DNA of 64,000 nt. Origin: Phytoseiulus persimilis (Eukaryota; Arthropoda; Arachnida; Mesostigmata; Phytoseiidae). The stretch covers positions 5,084,001 through 5,148,000 of the forward strand of contig CM075103.1 of NCBI GenBank assembly GCA_037576195.1, in the 5' to 3' direction. Position 1 is the first letter of the stretch; every line of letters starts with the position of its first letter. Positions 1-11,940 of the stretch are shown here, in pieces. The notes under the pieces were generated by a model. That model was given only the letters and a program-made list of their open reading frames with translations. It made no database searches and was not told where the DNA came from. The position numbers and the translations under genes were made by a program.

Positions 1-2051
1 GCCCAATGCAGGCTTATCACGATTCTAGCCTTCTACATAACTTTTCCGTAGAACCGACAAATTAAGCAGAAAGTCTTAACTAACAATAAGCATGGTTCGA
101 TCTAACGATCCGGAAAAAGCGTCATCAAGAAAGGAGCTTTGTCATTAGCTGAGCCGGCGAACAAGTCGACTTGAGGAGTTAAATGCTTCGAAGGGAGCGC
201 GACAGGTGACGTGCTCTCCTAGGACCGCCCTGAATTCCGCGGCAACAAGCAGCCAAGCCCTTTCTCACTAGTTCTCCGGTCGTACAGCAGAACGAGGTAT
301 TGGGACTCATCTTGTAATGCAATGCGCTGATAATCAGATCGCTCCAACGATCTCATCATGGACGGTGCACGCACCCTCATACACGTGCTCTCCCTCTCCT
401 GAGATGAGTTTTCGGCACGCCGGGCTCCAGAGTTTTCCTTCTGATAGTGAAAAATAGTGAATTGTTGCCCCACGCGCATCCCCACGTTCGAGTTTCCGCC
501 GAATCGTCCACCCCGAACCGATTAGACAGGCAATCATGATCCTTTCGATCAGTCCTTTCAGAATATTCTTTTAGTCTTGTTTCCGAGATCTTCAGCATCT
601 CGGGCGAACCTCCGTCTCTCGGCGTTAATGGGCAGCCCAGGGTATGGGAGGGAGTTCAGAGTGAGAGAACCCCATCTTCTCCTCAAGTTCCCGGGACACG
701 CTTCGGAAACCGGTGGTAGCTCCCACGCTATTCGCACAGTAAAGGCGACTTCTCCGGAGTCCAAGGAAGGAATGAGTACCTTTCTCCCAAACAACGGAGG
801 CTGCAAGTCAGATCGGCCTCGGCGTCAGTCCTATCGTGGACCATCGTTAAAGAATGATCCGACTTCGACTGCGTGAGACCGTTTGTGGGCGTTCGTCCGC
901 GACAACGATCCACTCGTCCACGTGAGTCAGACTTGAGATCTTCTAAAATTTGACTCTCTTCGATTGCTTCGCGATAAGCAGCCACAAAAGGAAGTTGTAT
1001 TCTAGGTTCAGCTGCAAAAGCTCGAAAAACTGAGAGCCCAACAGGAATGGCAATCGATGTGAACAGCTTCTCCCTTGAACCCGAGGAGACGCGTTAACGT
1101 CTGGACCTCTTGATTTGGGTCAGAGCAGCGATTGAAAATCATTCGGGTGACGTTCGAAACCTTCTTCCATCGCCTGTACACAACAGTATCGTTCTGGAGC
1201 TTTATAACGGAGCCTAGCGTTGAGGATAACCACACGGAGAGGACGCACATTTTACTTGAAAGATCTATGGAGTTTTAAAAATGCGATGAAGCCCGAATCA
1301 AAGTGCGCGATACGGTGTTTGCGCGAGCTTTCATAGAGCTTGTTCGGTTATCTCAACCGGCCCCAATCCCGGACCCGTTGACTCCAAATATTCCCATGAA
1401 TTCCGATGAGTGTGTTTCTCTTGATCGGAAGGCACGTCCTGTGAATCCAGCACTCTCCTCCAAGCGAGAAGTTGGAAGCAAGCTGGCTCTGTGGACCAGT
1501 AATCCGATTTTCCCCCTACAGAAGACGGAACCGGACCATCGGAGGTCGGGTCGACGGGAGACAGCGGGCAGTCTGTATTCTACTAGCACATCTCAGGAGA
1601 GGAGAAAACAGACAGTCATACCCTCCTTCCAGATGAATCACGACTAGTTGATCACAGATAGTTCGTTCCAGATGAACGAGCTTGATGAAGTTATTTGACA
1701 TACTTGGCCAGCGTCCCCCCCCCCCCTCAGCTTTGAGGGCTCAGAATGCCAAATGTGAAGTGGATCTGTCTTAGGAGTGGTGGGGGAAAATGGAAGATCA
1801 GCCAGTAGGCCATTCCCTGCGTGTTCGCCTTATTCGTCCCTGAATCTTGAAGAGCGAGGAAAAACACTCAGTTTTAAAGAACACGTGGACTTCAAGGATT
1901 CCGTGGAACATCAAGGCGCTTCTCTATTGAATCTTCGCGTGTCGAAGACTTAGAATAGTCAAGCCCCCAGAGGGAAAGGATTCGGACTTCCACACTCTGA
2001 AGTACCGACTTCTGAATAACAAATCTGAGCTTTCTCATTCCTCTTCTCAGC
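1..2051. other. No supported gene
   Basis: I see only short overlapping reading frames in all six frames, none with a recognisable domain or a clean chain of exons. Upstream exons of the membrane-protein gene that ends at 2419 may lie here, but none can be assigned. A run of twelve C occurs at 1715-1726. Confidence 0.4.
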
Positions 2052-2419
2052 TCACCGAGACGTTGAATCAGTCTCCGCAAATGGCGATTCGCAATACATG
2101 GGTGTGTTAGAATCCTCCATCCGTTCGGCTTCAAGTGGTGTTCAGTGATTGACGTTACTGATCTCGAATACTCTTTCAGCCTTTCGACATCCATTCCCCG
2201 GAATTCGTGACAGGTGTGCTGATAAACGGCATCATTTGGGGATTCTGTATCGTGTTGGGATTCATCTGCTTCATAATCTACCTGTGCCGGGGACGGGAGT
2301 CCAAGAGACTATCTGAGTTTTTCGGCAGTCGGAGAAACCGCACCGGCTCGAGTCAACGAGGCTCAGTTGAAGAAATCGAGAAGGGAGTGCTGAATAAAGT
2401 TGTCAAAGTGCATCTTTGA
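2052..2419 (+). CDS. C-terminal exons of a single-span membrane protein, possibly ionotropic-receptor-like (copy 1)
   Basis: Two exons are visible. The first (about 2052-2102) follows a strong pyrimidine tract and CAG acceptor and ends in ...IRNTW at a GTGTGT donor. The second (2180-2419) follows CTCTTTCAG, starts PFDIHSPEF, and carries one strongly hydrophobic span of about 20 residues ending YLCRGRE, then a basic, serine-rich tail and a stop. Both junctions are phase 0. A related exon pair at 46246-46640 on the other strand shares the RNxW-PFxxxSPEF arrangement and the same phases. In glutamate and ionotropic receptors, the last ligand-domain helix ends in a tryptophan shortly before the final span M4, which resembles this layout. 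The ionotropic-receptor assignment is inference. The N-terminal part was not found. Confidence 0.45.
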
Positions 2420-5400
2420 ATCTCATCGAATCGTTGATTCTCGAGTCGACATGACATGCAGGAAAATCCCGTGAAAAGGTAGCGCATAGAGGCCAGTGCC
2501 GGAGCCCAATCCACCGCAGTGCCATCGGGCCCGCGAATGTGCCTTGTAGATTCTCAAGAAATCATCAGTCGCACAACTATGAGCCGTGAGCACGCTTTGG
2601 CTTTCCTGCGTCTTCCTTTCCCTGGTTTCTCTCGTTGAGAGTGGAAGCCGTCTCTTTTGCAGAGAGCTCTCGATGCTTCTATTCCACGCGATTCCGATAT
2701 TTCTCAGCGAATCCTGGATTCGAATTCGATCCGCTAAACTGACTCCATTCTTCAATATCAATGATTTCAGCAATTTATTCGCTTTGGTGGTCGCAAACCG
2801 CCGAAAGAACTTCATCGTCCACTCAAGCCGTTGAGTCTCAGTGCTTCCTCCGAAGAAACTTGATGGGCGTTCTGGACGATCGCCAACTCTGCGGCGGACT
2901 TCGGCGGTGAGTGTAAGAGATAGTAAACGCGGAATATATTTCAGGATCAAAACTTCCGAGCTTTTGTTCCCCACTGATTCTTGCTGACGATGTAGCACAT
3001 CAAGACAGGACATATTAGAATGGAGAGGATCTTCCCTCGTTCCAGTTCAAAAAGATTCGTCAAAGCTCGGTGATCGAGACTATTCGGTCGGTTTTTATGC
3101 ACAACGGTTCCACTAGACGACCCCGAGATCAAAGCACTCATCAAGCACAAATCCTCCACCGTACTTCGAGAACGAGGAGCAGAACGAATTGTTCGAGACA
3201 ATATTCGCCGCGTAAGGGGGTGCGGCTGATGAGGTTCACACCTGCTCATGTTTTCACCAAGTACGGTGAACAATCAGATATTCCGAAGATTCCGTACCGT
3301 GAGCTCACAGCATTCGTCTTCTTTCTTCGCAAGAATGCACGCGATCCCGGAGCTTCCGCTCTGGGCTTGTTTTTCTCAAAACATAGACCTCTACGATTGT
3401 TCCAGCCGTTGCTTATTTGATAATGTCAGCTCGCTTTATTTGATACATTCGACATGTGTCGCCAGACCGCCCCTTGGGACGACCTGTCTCGAAAGAACTA
3501 TCAGAGATTCTGAGTTCTGGAGCTGGCATACTCGGGCTCCAAGGATTTTAGCTCTATCTCTCCGGATGGATGCAGATCCCGCACCTCTCTGTTAATAACA
3601 GACCTCGATCCGACAGATTGGGCTCACGGAAGGTCCTCGACGTACATGGCCGATCACAGACAGTCCGGAAGGAGTCCTCAAACGCTCGGCCGATCCCTAG
3701 CTCGTCGGAGCGCGATCGGAGTCGAACGGGGATCGGATAAAAGTGGATTCAGCTCGGTTCGGCTACAGAAAATATCTCTCGCGGTATCGTGATGTCGCTT
3801 CAAGGACTCGAACAGATTCTGGAGCTGTCGCGCCGTTATCGCGAGCCTGCACTGCGAGGAGATTCGCGAGTTTTCGTCGACGTCTGCAGTTGCCTTAGTG
3901 GAGAGAGCGGATTCAGATGCGTGAACATTGCTCCTCAGGTTTCAGCCGGAACTCCGCCTCGATCATTCTCGGGGAGGGCAGCGTTCTGTGCTGGATGCAT
4001 TCGAATATCCATTGAAATCTTCCCCCTGTCAACTCAGACAGAAGACTCTGACGCGTGATGCCCAGACGTCCGTTTCCGCTGTGACGGAAGCTTCTAACTC
4101 ATGAGTTGACAGTTTTTGGCTACTTTCCATACAACCGTTGAAAAGCATCTAGTGCTCACTGATGCGGAAAGGGTTGAAAAACGTCAAAATACCGGAATCG
4201 AGCAACGGTACACGGAGACATCACAGAGGCAGGAGTTCCTTGGTGTACAATCATCGAGCGAGAGCTCAACTCGCATTTTACTCGAAGAGCTGAGATACCG
4301 AAAATCATTCGCTCATCTCTCAGCTGGCATTCCTCCTTCGACTCGGAAGATATAATCAAGGGAGAGAGAAGACGGTGTCGCTTCCCCCGAGAACTGAGCG
4401 ACCTCGCAGTTACCAGAACGACACGGACAAGTGCCGGAGGTCAGAATTGATTCGAAACTGAGCGACACCAAGATGGTTTGTGTCAGACGAAGCAGTCCAG
4501 GAGGCGCGTACTGGGCGACAGGCATTTCCCTCTCCTCCCTGAACATCGAAAAGAAAGAGGCGCGAACCCCAATGGAATGAGAGCAAGTGATGAACAGCGG
4601 AATGAGACTACAGAGCAGGGATGCCATCCGGAAACGATCGATTTCTGTGATGTAAAGCGTGAGAAAAATGAAGGAGATGATACCTCTGCGTGTGAGGTCT
4701 AGAGCAACCAGAAAAGCGCAGCACACATACTTGGCTATAACGAGGTTCAAAGTCACGAACTCAGACGATCTATCCCGAACTCTCCCAGGAAGCTACGAAA
4801 AGAGAAACGGATCCACCAGAATCACGGAAACCTTGGATAACTCTCGAATCGCAAAGAATCTGTGTGCAGGAACGTGGAGAGCGAGTTCTATCGAAGAAGT
4901 CTTGCTCTAAATTGCATGAAACCAACCATGTAGCTGATTGACCATGTAGTCAACAAGTTGGCTCATTGGGTTCTTGGCTGTTCGCCGAGACGCGGAGCCA
5001 TTGCAGGATAATCACAACAAGTCTAGAACGACTTTCGACCATTTCAGCTTGCAGCCCAAGATATTCAAGAAAGATGAGCGCCAAGCGGGATAACATTCAA
5101 CGGCAATGGATAAGAATTTCTAGAACTTCTGGCTGTTCGGGACGCGTAGCGTCATCGCAACATCATCACAACCCTAGTACGCTGTTTAATGAAGTGCTGC
5201 TAGCCGAAGTGCGCGCAAGCTCATCACATCAGCATATCGAAGAACTACAGAATGTAAATATCTCGTTTCTGGGATTTAAACGTCATGGGGAGAACCGGGA
5301 GAACTCATAAGAACGGCGGCTTTTCTTCTTCGATGATTTGGACTGATGCCTCTGGACAACAGCCAGTCACTGGTCAGAGCACACACGCACGATTGGTCTG

Positions 5401-6262
5401 AGCGAGGAGGTTGAGCTTCGCTCTCGAGGCAAAAAACTCCTAGACTTTCTCAAGCTTGTCATGACGGCATGAGAACTAGGAGCTCACCACACGCATAAGA
5501 TGTCGATCGGAGGGTAATCGATTTTCTTCCCTGCCGCCGCGATCGGAGGACTGTCCCGAGCTGAAGACACCGTCAGCGTAAACAGTCAACCGGAAAGGAG
5601 AGAGAAGCTCGCCGCGAACGAAAATTATCGAATCGTTTGTTATCGGTGACGTAAAACATGGAGACGCTACCTCTTCCCCAGATCAGAGAACGTCATTGGT
5701 GATTCTGATTTCGGACTAGTGGTGTTTGCTGGTGTTGGTTCCGTCGAAAATGGCTATCCACAATCGTTTCGTAAGTTTTTTTTTTCGAAAACTCTTCAAT
5801 TTTCCCGGTGTGTTCTGGTCTTCCGATGGCGTATGCGACGGCTCTCAACTCCATGAGCACTCGGCTTGTGCTCGTTCCAAAGCCCTCCCGGCGGTCAGCG
5901 CCCGACCCGGTGGTCAGAGATGCGACCGAATTCTTCTCTATTTTTCCTCCGTGGAGCATTTCATCTCGTGCTGGAGGGCGATCGGCCCCACTGTCGAAGG
6001 TTCGAGCTCCTTCCCAGAATTTGAACCTGCGTATCGCTTCCCAGAACTCGGTCCATCTTAGTGTGAATCAATCGCACGGATGAAATGGTGGCGAAGTAGC
6101 CCGGAATCAGTGCAACATGGTGCGGTTGAAACGCGGTTACCCGTTTTTTTTTTTTGCGGAGAATCCCCCGGGAATATTCTCTTCTGGATTTCTCGACAAA
6201 TGTGTCGGCCCTGGCATGATGACGCATCTTCTTCGGTGATAACCTTCACAATTTCCTTCCAG
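2420..6262. other. No supported gene, diverged short repeat inside
   Basis: Reading frames here are short and mutually overlapping. The longest is 196 codons on the - strand (2423-3013); it has no recognisable domain and lies opposite other open frames. A diverged direct repeat pairs about 4972-5035 with about 5122-5180 (shared CTGGCTGTTCG and ATCACAA cores). Upstream exons for the membrane-protein exon at 6263 probably lie in the right part but cannot be identified. Confidence 0.35.
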
Positions 6263-6508
6263 CCTAGTCTGTTCGGTACGGAAGAAGCCATCAATGGACT
6301 TTTTCTCCTCATCGGGATGATTTCGTTCATGATATTGTGGGCTGCCGTCGCGCTCATCGTTTATCTGCTCCGGGGACGCTTCGCAAAGGACAACTGGAAG
6401 AATGTGGTCGATGCTGAGGAACAGAAGGAAGTAGAAAATGCCAGAGTCACCTCTTTGAAGAGGAAAAGTATGCCAGATGCGAAAGAGGTGGTCGTAGAAC
6501 GCGTATGA
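6263..6508 (+). CDS. C-terminal exon of a single-span membrane protein, possibly ionotropic-receptor-like (copy 2)
   Basis: The exon follows a TTTCCTTCCAG acceptor and begins PSLFGTEEAINGLFLL in phase 0. It encodes one long hydrophobic segment ending LIVYLLRGRF, then a charged tail of about 40 residues and a TGA stop. Exon length (246 nt), phase, position of the span and the RGR stop-transfer motif match the last exon of the copy at 2180-2419 (240 nt) and the one at 46246-46467 (222 nt). The PFxxxSPEF motif of the other two is not conserved here, so this member is more distant. No preceding exon ending in a tryptophan codon could be placed. The family identity is inferred from layout only. 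Confidence 0.35.
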   Translation, partial: PSLFGTEEAINGLFLLIGMISFMILWAAVALIVYLLRGRFAKDNWKNVVDAEEQKEVENARVTSLKRKSMPDAKEVVVERV

Positions 6509-7435
6509 GGCATTGTGTGCTCGTGGCTTGTAAATTTCTCATCATAGCGAGGCAGCTGCGCGATCAAACTCTGCAACTTACTGACTCACAATAGATTATT
6601 GTTTCCCAAGCACAGAGTGGGAATATCGCGGCCATGATTTCTACCAATCGTGTCAGTCATTGCGGTAGAGGTTGGTAGGGGGTCGAGATGGAGAATGGTT
6701 CTCTGTCAATAACTTCATCACAAAATGGATGTTGTGAAACTCTTGCGACGGAAACAGATTCAGTTAGAATAAATTGTTTTCACGAGCTCCGAGAACGGAT
6801 CGGTTTCTGTCTTCTCCCACGTATTCGAATAATCTTGAGCATCGCAGAATCTGGTGTACAGAATTCACTCCGGAATGTCGCTCAGATCCATTCCGTCAAA
6901 TACCGTCGCCATGTTCTGTCAGCGGTGAACGAATCGTGGATAGCATCCGGTGGACATTCATCATCAATCGTTCCAAGCCAATTCCTTTTCTCATCATGAA
7001 CGAAAGTGGACTCATCGCCCCCGGTGAAGGTATCTTCGGAACATTTCCCGAGAGAGGTCGATCCAGAATGACGGAAAAGGCACCCTACGGTCGAGTTCAT
7101 TTGTGTGCCTTGCTGCAGCGTCTCCCACGCCAGGAAAGCGCATAGAATGTTCCAGTAACGCAGCTGCTCTCGATTGGCCCTCTCTCAATTTGCTCTGCGC
7201 TTCCATGCAATTGATCACACCTTTCAAACAATTTGCATTGCTCAGCAGCAGCGCCTTGGCCTGTTAAGCGATTCGAAGAAGCAACCTCCTGTAGATATTT
7301 ACGGGTCGAGCCGAGGGTCGGATGCGGACCCATGGAGTGATGCGGGGTCAGAGCGCGACACAGCGGAATTCTGCGCGTCCAATCGCTTTATGATCAGAAG
7401 GCTTGGTCTGGAGTACCAGATACGCTTTTGCGATC

Positions 7436-7463
7436 CGTAGGAGGCCCAGCGCGGCCTCCTACG
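7436..7463. repeat. Perfect 11-bp inverted repeat
   Basis: The arms CGTAGGAGGCC (7436-7446) and GGCCTCCTACG (7453-7463) are perfect reverse complements around a 6-nt loop (CAGCGC). The stem is GC-rich. It is not the conserved histone 3' stem-loop (6 bp with a pyrimidine loop). Function unknown. Confidence 0.7.
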
Positions 7464-8449
7464 ACTCCAGAGAATTCTTGATCAAGGGTCGAAAGATTAC
7501 AAGATTGCTTCATGTCAATAATATGATCTTTCATTTATTATGGTACAAAATTTAAACTTTCATTCAGAGTTGTGTTCATAGTTTCACTTGGTTTCAGCTC
7601 GTATTCAAATATTGATCTCTCTGTGTCTGCATTCGCCTTCGATTCATCATGACCGTGGGCGAAATCTTACGATTATGATCCTGACAACCTACCACTTCGT
7701 TCGCTACAATGTCCACCTCTACACCGATTACTAGAACAGCGAGTGTGCCTTGATTAGGAATAACAAAAGACGCTCTCCCAGCCATAGTGACGCCACAACA
7801 TCGTCCCGGTTGGTTCCCGGCCGATTTCCCGCTAGGCATGACTAATCCTCGTCAGCTAGATCGTTGACCGTTTCGAAGCTCTCTTTCAAACAAGGATGAC
7901 GATTGGACCGATCTCCTCGTCGTGACTGTTGACGTGAGCGGCGATCTCCCTCCGATCACCATCGTCCTCACACCGTGCCTCGCTCGGAGCCCCACAGACG
8001 CGAGACGGACGACGGCAGGCCTCTTGCTCGTTCGATGCTTAGACTCGTTCACCTCTCACCTACCAGGGAACACCGGAATGGATGAGAAAGGCCGCGTATG
8101 CTTCGTTGGAAAGGAAACTTTCGGGGTCTCTAGCTGATGTTTTGATGGGCGATGCCGATCCGTGCCGAGTCAGCACGGACACGTACAGTAGAACTTCTGA
8201 ATCAGAGCCTTCACATCGGGGAAGGTGCACAAATCGGAAGGAATAAGGGTGTATTACACGGGATGGCTTACGTCTGCCAGTGCTGCTAAACGGGCAACCC
8301 TGAACACAGCGTTTTTTTTATTGAATTCTTTCGGTTTTCGGGCACCTCCGACGCCCTCAAGACCAACGCTGCTTGGAGATGTTGTTTTCGTGATGATATC
8401 AAAAATATCCTTTGGTTATACAAATTTCCGGTCATGATGGGTCCCTCGG

Positions 8450-8598
8450 CCTTCCTACAGGCTCGTGTCTTTGTCGTCATCGTTACTGTCGTTGTCATCG
8501 CTGATGCGCGTGTCCCGCGCGGAAGATTCCTTGGCACTTATCACGTGTAATTTATCCCTCGTGATTTCCCCCAGTCGAGCAAAACCTTAAGCGAGTTA
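8450..8598 (-). CDS. Possible acidic C-terminal exon, unrecognised
   Basis: Read on the - strand after a CGCTTAAG acceptor, an open frame ends with a run rich in Asp, Asn and Ser (ISDDNDSNDDDKDTSL) and a TAG stop at 8450. The pattern looks like a protein tail, but no upstream exon was found. The + strand of the same stretch is also open and gives a valine-rich hydrophobic segment. This is a weak call from composition and one possible splice acceptor. Confidence 0.18.
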
Positions 8599-10209
8599 AC
8601 ATAATCGATTCGATCTATCTAATCATCGTTTTCTGACTGGTTGATTGCCTCTACCTGGACCCGAGAATACCGGGGGTCCGCAAGTCTCACTTTTCTCCGG
8701 GGGAGGAAAATGGAAATCAGAGAATCCTCTCGGTCAGAGGAATGGGTGGACGCTACCTGATTGTGGCGAGCCGCAACTCGGCTACGCATGCTACGAATAC
8801 GTCCGCTCTAATACAGAGGATACTACGCCTACGCACGTTTTTTTAACAATGAAAGCTCGAGCATATCCAGAATACAAGGGAGGATTCTCGTGAGGGTTCG
8901 CTTTCGAAATTTCCGCTCTTCGTCGCAGAGGATTACACTCCCTGGACTGGGTCGGCGGCTCACCGCGCAATGACGTCGTTCGCTTCGTTTCGTTGTCGGT
9001 TCCTTTTGTGATCGTTCAGTCCTAGCATCATCGGTCCTCAACGTGTTTGTCAATGCCAGTAATTTCATCATCATGTACAGGACTTACACTCCTTCACATT
9101 TGTATCACGTTTCGCTTTTGCTGCGATTTCGACATTAGCAGAAAACCGATATCTTTCGGGTGATTTTCGAAGACTCCTTGTGGCGTCCGCAGGCTTCGGT
9201 TGGACTCCGCACGCAGCGAGCCGAAATAATTGAAGAGAGGGGGAGCTTGTTACAGTACGAAATGCTTCCGGATCATCATCATGAGCATAACCAAAGCGAT
9301 GACGGGACGCGGAGATATTTTCAATTAATTTAAGCAACAACTAAGATGGGCCGAACAGCACTTCTTCATCTTCGGTGATATTCTCTCTCCACCATCTCCT
9401 CCCTTCGCTGGGAACGGCGTACGGAAGAAACTTCTTAGCAAACCCCGATTATCCTTCTCGGTGCTCTACGTCGGAGAGCTGGACTTGTCACGACTTTGAT
9501 TGCTCCCAGGGCAGACTGCTACAAACACTGTTTGTCAGCTGAAGTGGGCCGCGGATCCTTCGTTGGTTCCTTGGGCCGTCGTCCGCTCTGCCGTGTAGCT
9601 TGCATCGGTCAGTCGATTGCGAGGAGAATAGATATTAGAATTGCAATAATATTATTTAACAGATCCTCAACTTTATACAAGTTTCACAAAGATTGCAAAA
9701 GTGCAAAGTTTCCGTCGAATCCTCCGAACCGAGGCGGTCCGAAGCATCTCTCTAACCACTCATCATCTCCAGCTATTCCGCAACTCTCGACTTCTGAAGT
9801 ACTCAATCACTCATCATCATCATCATCTGTTCACCGTTGGTGGCTTGATACGTACAGAGTGATAGTACGAAGCTTGCACGTTGGCTTCGATTCACACTTA
9901 TAGGTCGCCGTCGTTCGTTCCGCTATCTCTCGAGCTACACACCTCGGATTGCGTTCCTGCTCCTAATTTTTTGACTTTCAAGAGTCGAACGAGTTGTGGT
10001 CGACGGATTTTCCGTTCGTTTGTCTCAGTTCCAATCAATTTTAACAGCCTAGTAATTGGGTTCATTGTTCATACGTGTAGTGGTTATTGTGTATGGTGGT
10101 CGTCAGTCGGTTTGTTTCTCCTCTTCCTTTGTCTTCCATGCGTGGTGTTCGCTCAGTTCCTCCCACAGGCCATCCTCGCACATTCGGTTCCATTCGTACT
10201 CTTCAATTA

Positions 10210-11940
10210 TCACCATTCGATATCTACATAAGGCAGAACGGGTAACGGGTCGCTTCCGACCGATCGGGCCATCATCATTTGGTTCCATGGCCGCCACTGG
10301 CCATTCATATCATAGTTTCCGTTGACACACGGCCACTGGCCGTTTGAGATCCGTTCAACCTCCTCCTGGGTAGGAGCGGAGGTTCGAGGTGGAAACAACT
10401 GTTCCTGCTTAGGTTCTTCGAACTCGCGTAGGAGCTCCCCACTGTTCGTGATTGCCGGAAGCTGCGCCATGATTCTCCGAATGTCCTCCTCGATGTCCAC
10501 GACGTTCATCATCGGCGTTCCCGCCGCCGACGTTCCCGAGGTGGCGGTGCCGTTCGCCGCGACTCGGTTCGCCGCGGAACCGTTGGTCAGACCCGCGTGA
10601 CCGTTCTCCTGATGGTTGCTCTCGTCGCTATGAGACTGCGGCGACGACTGGAGGAATCTGTCCATGAGTTCGCTTTTCGTTTGCGAGAGCTCGCGCGCAT
10701 CGTTCATGAGGAGTTTGTTGAAATTCGCGTTGTTCACGGCGGCTTGTTGTCGCGCACCCAGCGGGGTCGAGTTGTTCGCTGCCGCGGAAACCGCTCCTGT
10801 GGGCGAATTGACGCGGGAGCCATGCAGCGGTGGTCGGCCGCGTTTTCCCTTCGCTGAAGCCAAAGCGGGGGTCACTGAGTTCCGCTTGGGCGGGGCCGGT
10901 TCCTTTACCACTCCATCGATGGAGACGTTGATGCCCGACTTTGCCTTCAGCTCGTCGATCAACTGTTGCGTCGTCTTAACCTTAGGAACTATGCGGGGCG
11001 TCGAAGAGGCGAAACCCCCGTTGCTCGTGGCGTCGTCCGAGTGTACGCTGCCGGTTCGGGAATCCGGTCTCACTAAACTTTCAAATGCACTGTTTCCGCT
11101 GGGTATGCCCGATGCTGGAGCCGTGGTCACTCCTGCAGTCGCTGTCGTCGGTGTGGCTGTTGTTGCGTTAATACTGGTATTGCAGTTCAGCAGACTGTCA
11201 AAACCATTCGAGGCTGGTGTCGACGATGAGACCGCGTTCGCTGCCGTTGTTGGTGTTGATACCCGAGATCTCTTCGCGGCCGCGTTCGGCGGACTTTCTT
11301 TCCGGAGACGCTTATTAGCGACACTGTTTCGGTTGGGGGCCCTCGACGCGGCCGACGCCGGGGTGGCCTGCGGCGTCCCTCCAGGATGAGAGGCCAATGG
11401 TGCGACAGCCGATGGCGAAGGCGACCCTGGAATAGCGGGACTGACGGGCTTGAAACCTGAACCATTTCGGGTTCGTAGCACTGGGCTGTTCGACGAGCTC
11501 AGCGCGGGACTCGTCGTACGGCCCCCAATCGACGAAACAACACTCTGCTGCAACTGGGCCACGCGCGGCGCCTGGGCATGGCTCAACGGGGGGATGGGAG
11601 TGGCCTTCTGAACTACAGCGGAGATGTTCGGGGTGTCGGGAAGTAGTTTCCGCCAGCTCCGAACGAGGTCCTTCGCGCGCTTCTGAAGAGATACATCGGA
11701 CGTTTTCCGCCGGAGTTCATTGATGACACGACCGAGACGTGTTTTCTGCAAATTAGACAGAGGCATCGATTTATCCTTGATTCTCTCTGCTGGCTCCGGG
11801 CTGCAAGCTGACTTGAAATCATGTTCGAATCAGGGTGACTCGACGAGTTCGACAAGTGAACGAACCTCCAAATCTTCCCGGCGGATAGGGAATGCTTCTA
11901 AGATGGAGATGCAGTCAAGAACTGCCACCATGTCAACCAC
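10210..11940 (-). CDS. MED26: Mediator complex subunit 26, 3' part
   Basis: Mediator subunit that links Mediator to elongation factors in the nucleus. Two exons are seen. 11866-11940 encodes VVDMVAVLDCISILEAFPI and onward to REDLE; 10210-11745 starts KTRLGRVINELRRKT. Joined in phase 0 they form the TFIIS N-terminal (LW) helical domain typical of MED26. The MPLSNLQ that an uninterrupted reading would give is intron: CTAATTTGCAG is the acceptor. The middle is low-complexity (Ala, Ser, Thr, Pro) with basic patches. The C-terminus keeps the conserved block ISNGQWPCVNG...WRPWNQ and ends LPVLPYVDIEW, like the LPYVxLD end of animal MED26. The intron donor is the unusual GTTCGT. The first coding exon was not found; it should lie upstream, perhaps in the GC-rich region beyond 12 kb. 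Confidence 0.93.

Larger units (their letters stand above)
6509..10209. other. Mostly unassigned sequence upstream of MED26 3' end
   Basis: Nothing convincing is seen apart from an 11-bp hairpin at 7436-7463, a possible acidic C-terminal exon at 8450-8598 (-) and a short CAT repeat near 9811-9826. The right end (about 9640-10209) probably holds the MED26 3' untranslated region. No exact AATAAA was found on the - strand there. Confidence 0.35.

Noticed and set aside
2423..3013. 196-codon - strand open frame
   Set aside because: No domain, no splice or polyadenylation context, and opposed by other open frames. Left as unassigned.
10664..11389. 241-codon + strand open frame
   Set aside because: It is the antisense shadow of the MED26 coding exon, whose protein is recognisable on the - strand.
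11746..11766. MPLSNLQ as the start of MED26
   Set aside because: These codons overlap a pyrimidine-rich acceptor (CTAATTTGCAG). Homology shows the exon starts at KTRLG and continues from an upstream exon at 11866-11940.
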